64,000 nt of DNA from Nymphaea colorata (taxonomy: Eukaryota; Streptophyta; Magnoliopsida; Nymphaeales; Nymphaeaceae). Of this stretch, positions 24,285 to 33,627 are shown one piece after another (position 1 is the stretch's first letter; each line of letters starts with the position of its first letter). The notes beneath the pieces were generated by a model. It saw only the letters and a program-made list of their open reading frames with translations, did not search any database and was not told the origin of the DNA. The stretch spans positions 13,346,040-13,410,039 of the forward strand of contig NC_045145.1 in NCBI RefSeq assembly GCF_008831285.2. The letters are read 5' to 3'. Both the position numbers and the translations under genes were made by a program.

Positions 24285-27200
24285 TTTGACGATCAAAATC
24301 TGTGCATAAAGAGTAATGGCAAATCAATAATACAAGCTCTAAGAATGAGTCACATGGTAGGCATCCAAAACGAAGTTATCATTGAGATGTCAAATTAAGA
24401 TGCATACCCAGTTAATAGTTCCAGCTGAAACAACGTGGCCTTTTTCCTTAAATACAGGAAGTGATTCTCCAGTGAGCATTGATTCATCCACACAACTGCT
24501 CCCTGCAACGACTCTCCCCTAAGAGAGTTTATAAGGGACATCAGGCCCTGATCAGCACTTAGCAGAGCAAAACATGCATAACAACCATCATAGACCGACA
24601 AAAAGCTAATCAACACTGACAATTTTGCAAAAAAACATTGTATAATAGAACATATCAAGTTTAACGGAGGAAAAAAAATAACTGTTTATCGTATCTGCAT
24701 TTTGTTTTTCTTAGCATCATGAAAGTAAAATCTCATAAGAAAACTTTATTAAGACAGGTATCAAGCTCTTGGGAACTAATACCGGACTTCTAAAGAGTTC
24801 TATAGCCAATTCTATATCTAAGAAAAAAAAAGCCATTTACTTCACTTAATTAGTTGTGCTGATAATGCAATTTGTGATGTTGTTCTAGAAACACCTTAAA
24901 GGTACTCCAGTTTGCAAGTCCTAGAGCAAGTACCGGAGTCAGGTTCTTTCTTTCAATCTTCAAGAAACATAGTGAATGGTTGTTACCTAATTATCTCATA
25001 TGAAAGTTTCTTTAAGGCTTCAGAAGCAACATGTAGACCTCCGTTAGAACATTTGGGCCCTGACGCTCATTAATGGCATCAGCCTGTATTTATCTTGACG
25101 TCCATTCACACTTGCATTACAAATGATTGTAGATTTTTTGTAACACCTCAAAAGTTTAGTCATGTATTGAAGATTGTGAGATATATTCAAGGGCTTATAA
25201 ATGGTGTAGTTAAAGTAATTAGTTGTTCTGGTTCCTAGCCTTTTTAGGTCTAGAACCGAAACTGCTAAGAGGGGGGTTGGGATGCGTCGGACCAAAGGCC
25301 CGAGCCTGAAAGTGGCTCTGGTCGTTACAGTGATATCACAACACGGTTCAACATTCGGACCTGGGGTCCCAAACACAAGGACGTGTGTACCCTAAGGGGA
25401 GTGGATTGTAACCTAAGTCACATGGGTAATTCAGTAAGGTCCACGTACCCATGTCGCCGTACCCGTACCCAAAATGGGTACTTTGACACTTGGGTACCTA
25501 TAGATCCAAACTGCTTAATTTTACTTTGATTTAATTTTTTCCACCTTACTTTTTATTCTATTCTTTGGATGTGAAAATTCGATTGATGTTCATATTTGAC
25601 TAAGGGGTTGCTTGGTTGTCCATATGTTTAAAGTTTTTCATAGGTTTCTAAAACACACTACTACAAGAGCCGTTGATATATATTTTCTATGTTATTTATT
25701 TGTTTATGTTGATGTATATTCTTTATTTTGATATATATTTTCTAAGTATTTCTTATTGTTTATATATATATATACGGCCGTACCCTCGCACCAAGTTTTT
25801 TGAAAATGGTCAGCACCCGCACCAACACCCGTACCCGTACCTATGTGACTAGACTGTAACACATCAAAAATTTAGCTCTTGGTCCGATGGATCTCAACCC
25901 GCCCCCTAGCAATTTTAGTTTCAGCCCCAAAAAAGGCTAGGAATCAGGACAACAAATCACTTTAACAACCCCCTTTATAAGTCCTTGAAGGTCTCTCACA
26001 TTCTTCAATACGGGACTAAACTTTTGGGGTGTTACATTTTTCTTTTTCTTTTAGCATGGGATGGAGAATGCAAGCAAAAGATAAAAAGAAAATTGGAACA
26101 AAAAAAACATTTGTTAATCGACACATGCCAACTAACGTATATGTTATGAAAAAGTAAGTAGACAAGTTAAACTTCTGATCTTGCTGCAGTATTTCGGTAA
26201 TCCATCTCGACGGAACACAATGTAGAAAGGCTTCAGATGAAAATGAAAATGCAAGAGAACATTATAACAGCCCTTACCTGGTAACAAAGTGCAGGTAACA
26301 CCTTTTGTATACAATAGTTCTTATCAAAGGGAAGTACAAAAATAAGAACAAAGTTGTACAGTAGCTTGGCTGTGTTTGAAGAAAAGAAACACAACACAGA
26401 ATATGGAAGCCAATCATAGCTTATGCAACTGATTAAAAGCTAGAACCATAGAAAACATCATGCACAGTTTACATCATAGTTCATGCATCTAGAGGAACAG
26501 TCTTCTCAGAACAGAGTTACATATAAAGATTTGAAACCAATCACAGCTTATGCAACTGAAGAAAGATAACAACAGATAAAATATCACAGAAAGCTTATAT
26601 TGTAATTCGTACATCCACAGGAACAGTCTCTCCTGGAAAAACTAAGATTGAATCTCCAACTCTGATATCATCCGTCGAAACTTCAACAGTAATTGCATCA
26701 GCACATACTGCATTTTCATCTGATATGCCATTCTCAGAAGATGTAACTACCAAACGTGATTGAGAAGAGACTAATGACTGCATCAAAGAATCCTCTTACT
26801 GTTAATAGCAAAGCAGCAAAGCGTAACAATGTTAAAAAGAAAGCATGTGGTCAATAATTAATAGCAGATGCACAAACTTGAAACTTGAAAGGAATAAAAA
26901 CATTAGAAGGAAATTCACAATCCTTATCTGAAAGGCTTCGCTAAACAATGCAACTATGCTGGACCATTAACAAAGATACAAGAGAATGCATATGTTGCTA
27001 AAATTACTAGGCACAGCCTAGGAGAAGCCCACAGCCTAGGTGATAGGAGCATTAAGCAGTCCCAACAAATAAAAACTGAAATGATTCACTATGAAAAATC
27101 TACAATTATCAACCTATAGAAAATAAAACAATTAAAATGGACAAGAACAGTCACATTAAACCTTCCAAAACATGATAATAAACATCACTAACAGTTTGAG

Positions 27201-30200
27201 AGATTTATATAAGAAAGTTGAACTACTAGAGTTCAAAGGTTATACGGCATAAAGAGAGCAAGTTTACAATTTAACATCATTGCTTTGCAATGTTATAAGG
27301 CATGCAAAATTTCCTAAATATGAACTATTAAGTCTCTAACTTTAATTTTTTCAATCTAAAAGCCTACACTAAAACCTAAAATTATTAATCTAATTTCTAT
27401 ATTTTAAAAAGAGCACATAAATCCCCAACATAATCACAACTTTCATGTTAACATCATTTATTGTAACACCATCTTCTATTATAATTCTGATAAAAAAGAA
27501 TTATAAGGAAAATTAATATATATGTGCATGCACACATACATATACAACACACAAAGTTCAACTTATAATAGCATATGAACTATAACTGCAACTATAATTT
27601 GTAAGTACATATACACCCACATACATACATGCATGCATACAGATATACTTCTAATGCAAAATCACATGCAACATCCAAGAGAATGAGGAAAAGAAAATAT
27701 GCATGGAAACAGAAGACCAAGAAGAAAAATTACTACTTCAGACCACAAAAGAAGAAAAAATAATTGCCTTAGACAGAGTAAAGAAAATCTTAGGCTGTCG
27801 AGTGCCCAGGCAAACCTAGGCATTTCAAGTGGCAGGGCACCTAGGAACAGCAAGCATGGTCAATCAGCCAGACCTAGGAGCCTAAGTAGGCCTAGGTGAG
27901 TTTCTAAGACCATACGAGACAACACATGCACATATGTTGCTTTTTCTCATGATAAATCTTCGAAAAACAATTATCATTAACCAATTAAAATTGGAAGCTA
28001 GAACATATAATCTGCAACTATGCCACCTAAAATTGGTCTGAGTGTCTAATGTGGTGAAACTCAAGCTGCTTCGTGCTTTTGTTTGAACCTTAAAGAGGCT
28101 ATAAACTAGGACAAACCAATGGTTGGGTCAGAAATTTTGGTGTGCAAGAGCACTAATGTGTAAATCTTTAGTTGAACGGGGTGTTGTATGTAACTGTTAT
28201 GCACTTACATGAGATTTTTTGGGAAGTTAAGGGGGAAAATGTCTGACTTATATGGGGCTCTGCTAGTAGAATAAACGAGTCACATGGATATATAATCCCC
28301 TCAAAATTTTGAAAATATTCAATACAAGACTATTTTTTAAGTCATTTCACACATATATGGTGTTACAATTTTCCATCCCTAAGAAACTCATGTCCTCGCA
28401 TGTTGGACTCCAAATTTAGGTATTGAACTAGGCCTTGATAGCACTTGTAACTACCTGATTCAAAACTGACCTAAGTATCCTATATGGTGAATCCCAACTC
28501 ACTTTGTAGCCAACTTCATTGTTGTGTCTAAAAGGTTACAAGACAGTTCATAAACCCGATTTCTCAAAGTCTTTGGCATAAGACTATTTTGAAGTCTTCC
28601 CACACATATAGGGTGCTTCAATCCAACTCCTCTAAGTAAAATGTGTTTTCATGTTTTGAAATCCAAGCCTGAAATTGTAAACAACTCATCAGAAACTAAT
28701 CCAACTGGCTGACATGGCGTACCCCAACCACTCTACTGTCAGCTTCAGCTCATACCATAAAAAGCTACAAACCAGGACAATTGGTGGTATTGGACACAAA
28801 TAAATAAACCACCAAAGATTTCTTAAAATATTTCATATAAGACTAGTCTTAAATCGTTCCACACATACTGTGTGCTATAATCCACCCTTATCAAGGAACA
28901 TGCGGCCTCACGTCTTCAGCTCCAGGTGCAAGTGCCCAATTTTGAACCCTACCTAAGCTTTTAGTCTAACAAACCTCAATCAACCCCTATAGCTGGCTTC
29001 GTTTCAAATTATGCACCAACATTCAAAAAACATGACACTAGCTTGACTCAGGTATGACAGAGACAGCAATAGCCTACCAGATAGGTGTCAATTTACAGTT
29101 CTTATGCAAACCCAAATTAGGAAGCAGTGCGTGAAATGAAAAAAAGCATTCATTTCAAATTGGTAGAGAACTGAGAAACTATGACCACAATTTGGAAATT
29201 TCAATGTGATATAGATGGAAAACAATGTATGCAATGGAGTTGATTGTTAGTTGCTGAACACAGATATAACAACCCGACCCACTCCTAGGCTCAGGCCCCT
29301 AGTTCGGTGGATCCCAACCCGCCTCCTAGTAGTTTCTACTCCAGCCCCAAAAAGGCCAGGAATCAAGACAACCATCTATTCAATAACCCCTTTTATAAAC
29401 TCTTGACGATCTCTCACAATCTTCGGGTGTTACAATCCACCCCCTTAAGACACACGCTTCCATGCGTGTGGGACCCTAGGTCCGAGTGTTGAACCGGCTC
29501 ATATACCACTGTAACAACCCAACCCACTCCTAGGCTCGGGGCCCTAGTTCAGCGGATGCCAACCCGCCCCCTAGTAGTTTCAGCTCCAGCCCCAAAAAGG
29601 CTAGGAACCAGGACAACCATCTTTTCAATAAACCCCTTTATAAACCCTTGAAAATCCCTCACAATCTTCAATACGAAACTAAATTTTTGGGGTGTTACAA
29701 CAGATCAGAATAGTGAATGGATGCAGCTCCTTTCAAAACCCCAGAGTATTTGGGAAGCTTGCAAGTACAACACATTGGTCGTAAGATGGAGCCGGAACAA
29801 CTTAATGATGCATTGAACCAGGGAAACAACAAAACCAGGATTGGATCCTAATATTGACCAATTTCTCAAATGTACAAACTTTATCCAATTTAACATGACC
29901 AGGCCACTCTAAACTCATTATACTGTTGTCAAAGAACATTAATAAAAGAGACAGTGTTGAGCAAACAGCTAACCAGCAGTTGGTTCATATCACTAGATGC
30001 TCTAAGTCTTGCCCTTTCTTCCAACGAACGCCCAAGAAGCACAAAACCAAGAAGCATGACCTGCATACTAAAGAAAAAGATGCACATAAGAAATATGAAA
30101 ATTTTCTAGCTAGTGAACTTCATTTTCATAAGAAACTGACTGTTAGTGGATTTATGTGATGTACACCACTTAAACTGGTACCTATATGCTATTGTACCAT

Positions 30201-33200
30201 ACCAGCAAAATACAAAAAAGGAAACGTTTTAACTTTTAAGACACACGGAACAAGAAAGGTGCAAACAAAAGAAAAAGGAACCTGAACGGTCAAAAGAAAT
30301 ATTTGAGTTGCTAAAAGAAACTGACTCTACACTATTGGAAACCCTGCTCAAACATCACAAAGGACCAAAAAGTATGCAGTATGAAGAGAGATGCATACAA
30401 ATGCACACACACACACAGAAGAGAATAGAGTTCAGCCTGAAACCGACAGCATTAAGCTAGTCAGTTACAGTACTTTCTCTTTCCTGCATAAATTTTAATA
30501 GATGAATGAGAGGAAATCCTTTTCAATGTTGAAAAGTTTATCTGCAAATTCCATCACTCCAGCCTTCAAATACGCAAGACAATCCACTCACCAGAACCAA
30601 GAAATCCCAGCATCAAAAGTACAATGAAACATCTTTTGAGACTAACTAAACTCACTACAGAACATTTTATCATAGTAACAAGCACACAACTTGGGAGCTG
30701 CACAAAAGGAACTATACGTCAACACCGGCAATTTGAAGTATGTCATTTACATGCAATAACAAATAAGGAGAGAAATGGAGGTGCAGTGACCATCTTCACA
30801 TATTTAAAGGGAGAAAAAAGACATGGAATGTGGAACATGCACATGAAGAGACCAAATAATATGGAGTCGTGGAAATATGCAATGAAGGTAACCACCTCTG
30901 GGAAAACTTGCCCACTGTCCTGTCTAGATCCTCAAACAAATGCATGCCAACAATATCACTGAGGCACTCTATAATGCCATAGGTTTAGTGAGATAGATAT
31001 GCCTTGACAGTGTAAATATGCCATCACCGGCACTTACCAAAGGTTAACAGTGAAAGTCAAAATGACCATGTTAATGCCAATAAGAAAATCCTGCAAACAT
31101 ACTTATGAACTTCATGTATAACGTTGGTATTTGCAGGCAACATTTTTCTGTCCACTTTGCACTGAGGATTATTTTCTTGTTATTCATTGATCATCGTGCT
31201 GAACTTTATTGAATACGTTGGACCAAAAAATCAGTTTTGCAGGATTACCCATGCACTAATGCACAAATTTCCTTGTCCAGGTTACAAAATTTGTCATTAC
31301 AAGTTTTTGTTAATTATCAAGGACTATCAGGTGAAAAATTTAGCTAAGATGAATATAACAACGGTGGTATCAGTAAAATGATAACAAAATTATTACATTA
31401 TTATTTCATTATTATTATTATTATTATCATCAACAAACAGCTAAAATAAAGTTGTGGTACTTATCATGTCTAACTTTCAGGATATAACCAAATGTCATTT
31501 AAAATGCACCAGACAAGAAAAGATCAGGAACACCTAAGCATTCAAAATGTTATGCCTAGGCATGAGACCAAGACTAACATGTGCAGTGGCAGTAGATTAC
31601 CGGTTCGTCAAAGAAGCTGGCATCCCATTCAAGCCCAGGGTTCAGCAAGGACACCTAGAGGAACAGAGATGAACTATATGTCAGAATGATTGAAATGTCT
31701 ATAAAGAAAACAAATCTTTCATAGTAATAAGTTAGAGATTCAAGCACTAAAAAAATAAGCTGTTGCTGCCAAAAACTGAGGAAGACATCGATAGCCAACT
31801 CACCAAACTTATAGCAAATGCAGCCATACATCCAAAACCAACAAGAGAGTTCATGTTAGGAGATCCTTTCGAAAATGCATTTGCACCATCTGCAAGCAGA
31901 TCTGTAATCACGTAGAAAGGACTAGTTTACATTCTTTTCTTTCCAGTGGATTCATGTTCATGTGCATGCACAGATATATGTGCAGCACATATTTGAGCAC
32001 ATTTTACATGCATAATGACCCGACCAAGATTGACCCAAATGCTAACCTGCGCTGCAGCCAGTTTCAGTTTGCACTAAAAAAGTCTAAAAAGCAACGCAAT
32101 TAGCAGTGGGCACTAAAGTTTATAAAAATCTGACTTTATCTCAAGATAATCAATACAGGACAAGTCCAAGCATGTGGGATGCCAGGTTTGAGTGTTTAAC
32201 AATGTGCTGATTCCAACTGTAATGACCCAACCAAGATCTGCCAAACTGCTCAGTCTGGCATATCTTAATAAGCCTTGTAAACAATTTCAGTTTCTGCCTG
32301 GAAAGGCTAAAAGTCAGACCAACCAGTAGCAGAGAGCCAAGGTTTATAAACTCTTCATCTTTTCTTGGTGAGCGTAAGATAAAACCGGTCACCCCCATCT
32401 CTTGGGATGTTAAATCACGTGACCAGTAAAACATAATAAATAAAGTGATTAGTAGAATATAATAACAAGATTAACAATAGCCATCTTATTGAACATGTAC
32501 ACATATACAAATCAATCAGTAACTGTGAAACGTGTGAATTTCACGTGCAAGTTAGAGATTGGAAAATAATGACAGAAAAGTAATTTGGCTCACCTCTTCC
32601 TGGTCCAAACAAGGCAACCAACGCAGTGCAGCATTTCACATAAGAATTCTGCAAGATATCCCAGATTGGCCCTACATCAAATTTGTAATGAACGAACAAA
32701 TCACTTGGTGTAGATTGTTAAAGAATACTTATCCCATAATTGTTCTTAAATGCAAAATAACGAGCTTTGGCACGTCCGCATACACATACGTGCATGCAGA
32801 CGTACACCGAGACGTCGGGACTATGATAGAATCTCTGATCGATATCGTCTTGTTCTGCCTTTTAATCTAACGCGACATACTGCGCGTCTATTTTGAGGTG
32901 CATCATGAGAACATACAAGAAGAGCGTCTCACAGAAAGTCCAGCCCTACGCTACGAATGACAGGAAAAACTGAATGGAGAAGCAAAAGAAGGTTCAGAAT
33001 CCTACCGTGTGCTAGATGAATTCCGAACGAGTGCAGTAAATGAGAAGCGTGCCCTCCGCAACACAGGGCAACCAAGGTCCAGGCGATGGCAACCCTGTTC
33101 CCGCTCCTAGCGAGCAACTTCTCCTTCCTCTCAAACATGTCCTTCCATTTCTTGATGTTATCCGCAACCCCTTGCCTCGAGTTCCTTCGCTTTGCGGGAA

Positions 33201-33627
33201 ATCCACAATCAGTGAGCTTACGTGCAAGATCCTCCGCAGCGCTCACCGGGACATCCGAGCTCAGCCTAACGGCCACGGTTTCAGTAACCAGGTTGACTGC
33301 CGCCGAATCGACGCGATCATCAGCGAGGAGGATGGACTTGACCCTAGCGACACAGGCACCGCACATCATCCCGCTAACATCTAGGAGCAGGGAACGCTCT
33401 TCCGCCTGCGTTTCCGGCGAGTTCAGGGCAGTCGGCAATCCGATACCTACGGCTTCAGCACGGCAGATCCCGTGACGAGTTCGAGGGAAACGCCGTCGGA
33501 ACAGACGCGAAGTTGCGTGGAATGACGTGCGAAATGGTTGGGGGAGAAGGACCGTTCCATGTTTTACGATGGTGTCAAGTGGAAGGAAGGGAAGGGCGCG
33601 CTGCAGAAGTTCACCCGCCAATGCCAT
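6250..33627 (-). CDS. PAA2: Thylakoid copper-transporting P1B-type ATPase (PAA2/HMA8), 17 exons
   Basis: Pumps Cu+ across the thylakoid membrane for plastocyanin (established for the family). Exons, in gene order: 33627-33006, 32671-32594, 31901-31804, 31654-31601, 30060-29974, 26777-26613, 24518-24408, 23461-23393, 22254-22145, 20677-20572, 20004-19938, 19848-19769, 19396-18942, 18192-18024, 17870-17742, 7612-7462, 6401-6250. Joined phases give 901 codons including stop, close to the 883 residues of Arabidopsis PAA2. A Ser/Arg-rich chloroplast transit peptide comes first (about 1-56). The metal-binding domain has CxxC at 89-92 (GMMCGAC). TGES is at 384-387, the membrane CPC at 504-506, the phosphorylation motif DKTGT at 548-552, the HP motif near 586-587 and GDGINDAP at 759-766. 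PAA1 is the alternative, but the GMMCGAC segment and C-terminus fit PAA2 better. All catalytic motifs are intact despite a roughly 10.1-kb intron 15 filled by a retrotransposon. It is divergent from TTLL12, with about 3.5 kb between start codons. Confidence 0.93.
6464..7370 (+). repeat. Tandemly duplicated TRIM-like copy in PAA2 intron 16
   Basis: An internal-domain block beginning AGTGGTACCAAAGCACAGTT occurs at 6561 and again at 6994 (period 433 bp). Each is followed by a purine tract (AAGGGGGTGGAT), a TGTAAC-type LTR start, the LTR body and the same roughly 100-bp tail (TTAGCCACAA...). A partial LTR precedes the first unit at about 6464-6555. The arrangement implies a TRIM insertion whose internal domain, LTR and adjacent DNA were then duplicated in tandem. 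No coding capacity. Confidence 0.75.
6955..6990 (+). repeat. G-rich GGGTGT repeat with long G-run
   Basis: Repeated GGGTGT units are followed by a run of about 12 G. The spacing of the G-tracts would permit a G-quadruplex on the plus strand, which is the template strand of PAA2. Confidence 0.8.
7850..8091 (-). repeat. 3' LTR of the chromovirus
   Basis: 242 bp, TGTTAGCC...CGTAACA. Nearly identical to 16522-16764. Confidence 0.92.
8092..8105 (-). promoter_or_regulatory. Polypurine tract of the chromovirus
   Basis: On the minus strand the sequence immediately before the 3' LTR reads AAGGGGGGAGTATT, the expected plus-strand priming tract. Confidence 0.75.
8106..8640 (-). pseudogene. Integrase C-terminus and chromodomain relic of the chromovirus
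   Basis: The minus strand from about 8640 encodes the end of a gypsy integrase, with words such as [15 protein letters not shown], then [19 protein letters not shown] and HAVFHVSKL (8526-8260). After an in-frame stop near 8258, the same frame continues with a chromodomain-like stretch ([16 protein letters not shown]) broken by a further stop. A final LEDKV-type ending lies in another frame, so there are at least two nonsense changes and a frameshift. About 120 residues between the conserved DRDSIF segment (near 12580) and this block are missing across the LINE insertion. Confidence 0.8.
8645..8940 (+). other. Promoter-like, possibly LTR-derived block before the LINE
   Basis: This segment is neither recognisable chromovirus nor LINE coding sequence. 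It has a strong TATA-like word (CTATATAAAGGG, about 8722-8733), a T-rich second half with repeated TTAGTTTAAG words, begins near a TGTAATGG and ends near TGCATCAGAATCACA, which partly resembles a primer-binding site. It may be a fragment of a copia-type LTR or the 5' leader of the LINE; I cannot decide. Confidence 0.35.
8941..12560 (+). mobile_element. 5'-truncated L1-type LINE nested in the chromovirus
   Basis: A plus-strand LINE lies within the minus-strand chromovirus, splitting its integrase. It starts inside the C-terminal part of the endonuclease ([10 protein letters not shown] and ISDHNPILF) and runs through the reverse transcriptase to a terminal zinc-finger-type region, then a short 3' tail with AATAAA (12522-12527). 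ORF1 and most of the endonuclease are missing, as usual for incomplete reverse transcription. I found no clear poly(A) tail or target duplication, and about 120 integrase residues are absent at the junction, so the insertion was accompanied or followed by a deletion. The exact ends are uncertain by tens of bases. Confidence 0.85.
8965..12473 (+). pseudogene. LINE ORF2 remnant (endonuclease end, reverse transcriptase, zinc finger)
   Basis: The frame from 8965 encodes the end of the endonuclease and the RT fingers/palm (words [31 protein letters not shown]). It shifts near 10335 into a second frame ([15 protein letters not shown]) and again near 10440 into a third, which carries the catalytic YADD (10470-10481). 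The third frame then continues to the stop at 12471-12473, with a Cys/His cluster ([18 protein letters not shown], about 11630-11690) typical of the zf-RVT domain. Two frameshifts make it non-functional. Confidence 0.88.
12570..14060 (-). pseudogene. Chromovirus pol: RT palm end, RNase H, integrase core
   Basis: The minus-strand frame from 14021 carries the RT catalytic FFDDILVF box, thumb words ([26 protein letters not shown]), an RNase H domain ([27 protein letters not shown]), and an integrase with the HHCC zinc region (H[13 protein letters not shown] and CDVCQRNK) and the first catalytic Asp (MDFIEGLP). It breaks off just after SDRDSIF, where the LINE begins. The piece is upstream-frameshifted relative to the protease/RT N-terminal frame. 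Confidence 0.9.
14061..16415 (-). pseudogene. Chromovirus gag, protease and RT N-terminal region
   Basis: From the ATG at 16415 the frame encodes a gag protein (retrotrans_gag words [30 protein letters not shown]) and a CCHC-type knuckle ([14 protein letters not shown]). An aspartic protease ([11 protein letters not shown]) follows. A TAG at about 14910-14912 interrupts the protease, and the same frame then resumes with [13 protein letters not shown] and the RT fingers ([20 protein letters not shown]). Near 14180 the frame shifts. The restored frame then has a TGA where an Arg codon is expected (LDL-stop-AGYHQ) and a second frameshift near 14040. The element therefore cannot make Pol. Confidence 0.9.
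16506..16519 (-). promoter_or_regulatory. Primer-binding site of the chromovirus
   Basis: Two bases inside the 5' LTR the minus strand reads TGGTATCACAGCCA, matching the usual initiator-Met tRNA primer complement TGGTATCAGAGCC with one mismatch. Confidence 0.85.
16522..16764 (-). repeat. 5' LTR of the chromovirus
   Basis: 243 bp, starting TGTTAGCT on the plus strand and ending CGTAACA. It pairs with 7850-8091 and abuts the CAAAG target duplication. Confidence 0.92.
16770..17741. other. Remaining PAA2 intron 15 sequence
   Basis: AT-rich intron sequence with an A/C-rich low-complexity stretch near 16900-16975 and an A-run near 17461-17475. No gene or element recognised. Confidence 0.5.
20072..20180 (-). 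pseudogene. Duplicated relic of the PAA2 CPC exon
   Basis: Within PAA2 intron 10, about 130 bp upstream of exon 11 (20004-19938), lies a second copy of that exon and part of its flanking intron. Minus-strand translation keeps [11 protein letters not shown] but then has [10 protein letters not shown], where the true exon has [10 protein letters not shown]. By eye the copies match at roughly 84 percent over about 63 bases. The copy has lost the GGTGAG donor, and its acceptor AG is displaced so that use would shift the frame. It is therefore probably not spliced productively. The intron words CAACAAACAGATGCAGTAGC and CAACAAACAGGAGCAGTAGC are also duplicated. Confidence 0.8.
23759..24095 (+). mobile_element. 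LTR end, primer site and gag start of another retrotransposon
   Basis: TGTTAGGCTCTGTTTTAGTTTA is present twice in tandem (from 23759 and 23784). It is followed by an LTR-like segment ending CTATCA at 23991 and then ACTGGTATCAGAGACATG, a textbook initiator-Met primer site (from 23994) running into an ATG. The downstream frame ([20 protein letters not shown]) looks like the first residues of a gag protein and stops being recognisable near 24095. The rest of the element is absent. Located in PAA2 intron 7, opposite to the gene. Confidence 0.65.
24252..24276. repeat. (GAAA)n microsatellite
   Basis: Perfect GAAA tetranucleotide run, intronic. Confidence 0.85.
25139..26036 (+). mobile_element. TRIM-like element, rearranged and interrupted by a DNA transposon
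   Basis: A left LTR (25139-25329, TGTAACACC...CGTTACA) is followed by a short internal domain beginning GTGATATCACAAC and ending AAGGGGAGTGGAT (25330-25406), then the first bases of a right LTR (TGTAAC). A hAT-like insertion splits the right LTR, which resumes at 25855 for about 22 bases. The sequence then switches to an inverted LTR copy (about 25876-26036) ending GGTGTTACA. The outer flanks are TTTTT on both sides, compatible with a target duplication but of low information. Located in PAA2 intron 6. Confidence 0.7.
25413..25852. mobile_element. hAT-like non-autonomous transposon (about 440 bp)
   Basis: The left end CTAAGTCACATGGGTA and the inverted right end CTAGTCACATAGGTA match except for one indel and one substitution. 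They are flanked by ATTGTAAC (25405-25412) and ACTGTAAC (25853-25860), an 8-bp target duplication with one mismatch, as for the hAT superfamily. The interior has several GTACCC words and no coding capacity. Its insertion just after the TGTAAC start of a TRIM LTR explains the interruption of that LTR. Confidence 0.55.
26778..28000. other. PAA2 intron 5, distal part
   Basis: AT-rich intron sequence without recognisable genes. CATA/TGCA-rich microsatellite-like stretches are seen near 27520-27550 and 27600-27650. Confidence 0.5.
28000..29060 (-). repeat. Decayed head-to-tail array of TRIM-like units
   Basis: Four or more degenerate copies related to the TRIM at 29265-29699 follow one another. 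Start words are at about 28015, 28449, 28682 and 28930, so the period is roughly 235-250 bp (one gap is double). Recurring words are CCCAAC(C/T)CAC, ATAAACTAGGACAA-like, CTTCCCACACATATAGGGTG and ATCCAC(C/T)C. The orientation matches the intact element. The pattern LTR-internal-LTR-internal suggests an old multimer. Confidence 0.55.
29265..29699 (-). mobile_element. Complete TRIM-like element (435 bp) with target duplication
   Basis: Terminal-repeat retrotransposon in miniature in PAA2 intron 5. LTRs are 29265-29434 (170 bp, with about 20 bp missing) and 29510-29699 (190 bp). They enclose a 75-bp internal domain (29435-29509). The element is flanked by ACAGA at 29260-29264 and 29700-29704. Read on the minus strand the internal domain begins GTGGTATATGAGCC, close to an initiator-Met primer site, and ends AAGGGGGTGGAT, a polypurine tract. 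No coding capacity, so it must have been moved by proteins of another element. Confidence 0.88.
32010..32420 (-). repeat. Two degenerate TRIM-like LTR units
   Basis: AATGACCCGACCAAGAT at about 32013 and AATGACCCAACCAAGAT at about 32221 start two units about 208 bp apart. Each is followed by CAGTTTCAG/CAATTTCAG and GGTTTATAAA/GTTTATAAA words in the order seen in the intact TRIM. Located in PAA2 intron 2. Confidence 0.5.

Noticed and set aside
33012-33475. Several long open frames on both strands over the first PAA2 exon
   Set aside because: This is a GC-rich exon, so antisense and alternate frames stay open by chance; only the PAA2 frame has domain content.
6250-33627. Idea that PAA2 is a pseudogene because of its heavy transposon load
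   Set aside because: All 17 exons have usable splice sites, consistent phase, no internal stop, and all P-type ATPase motifs are present.
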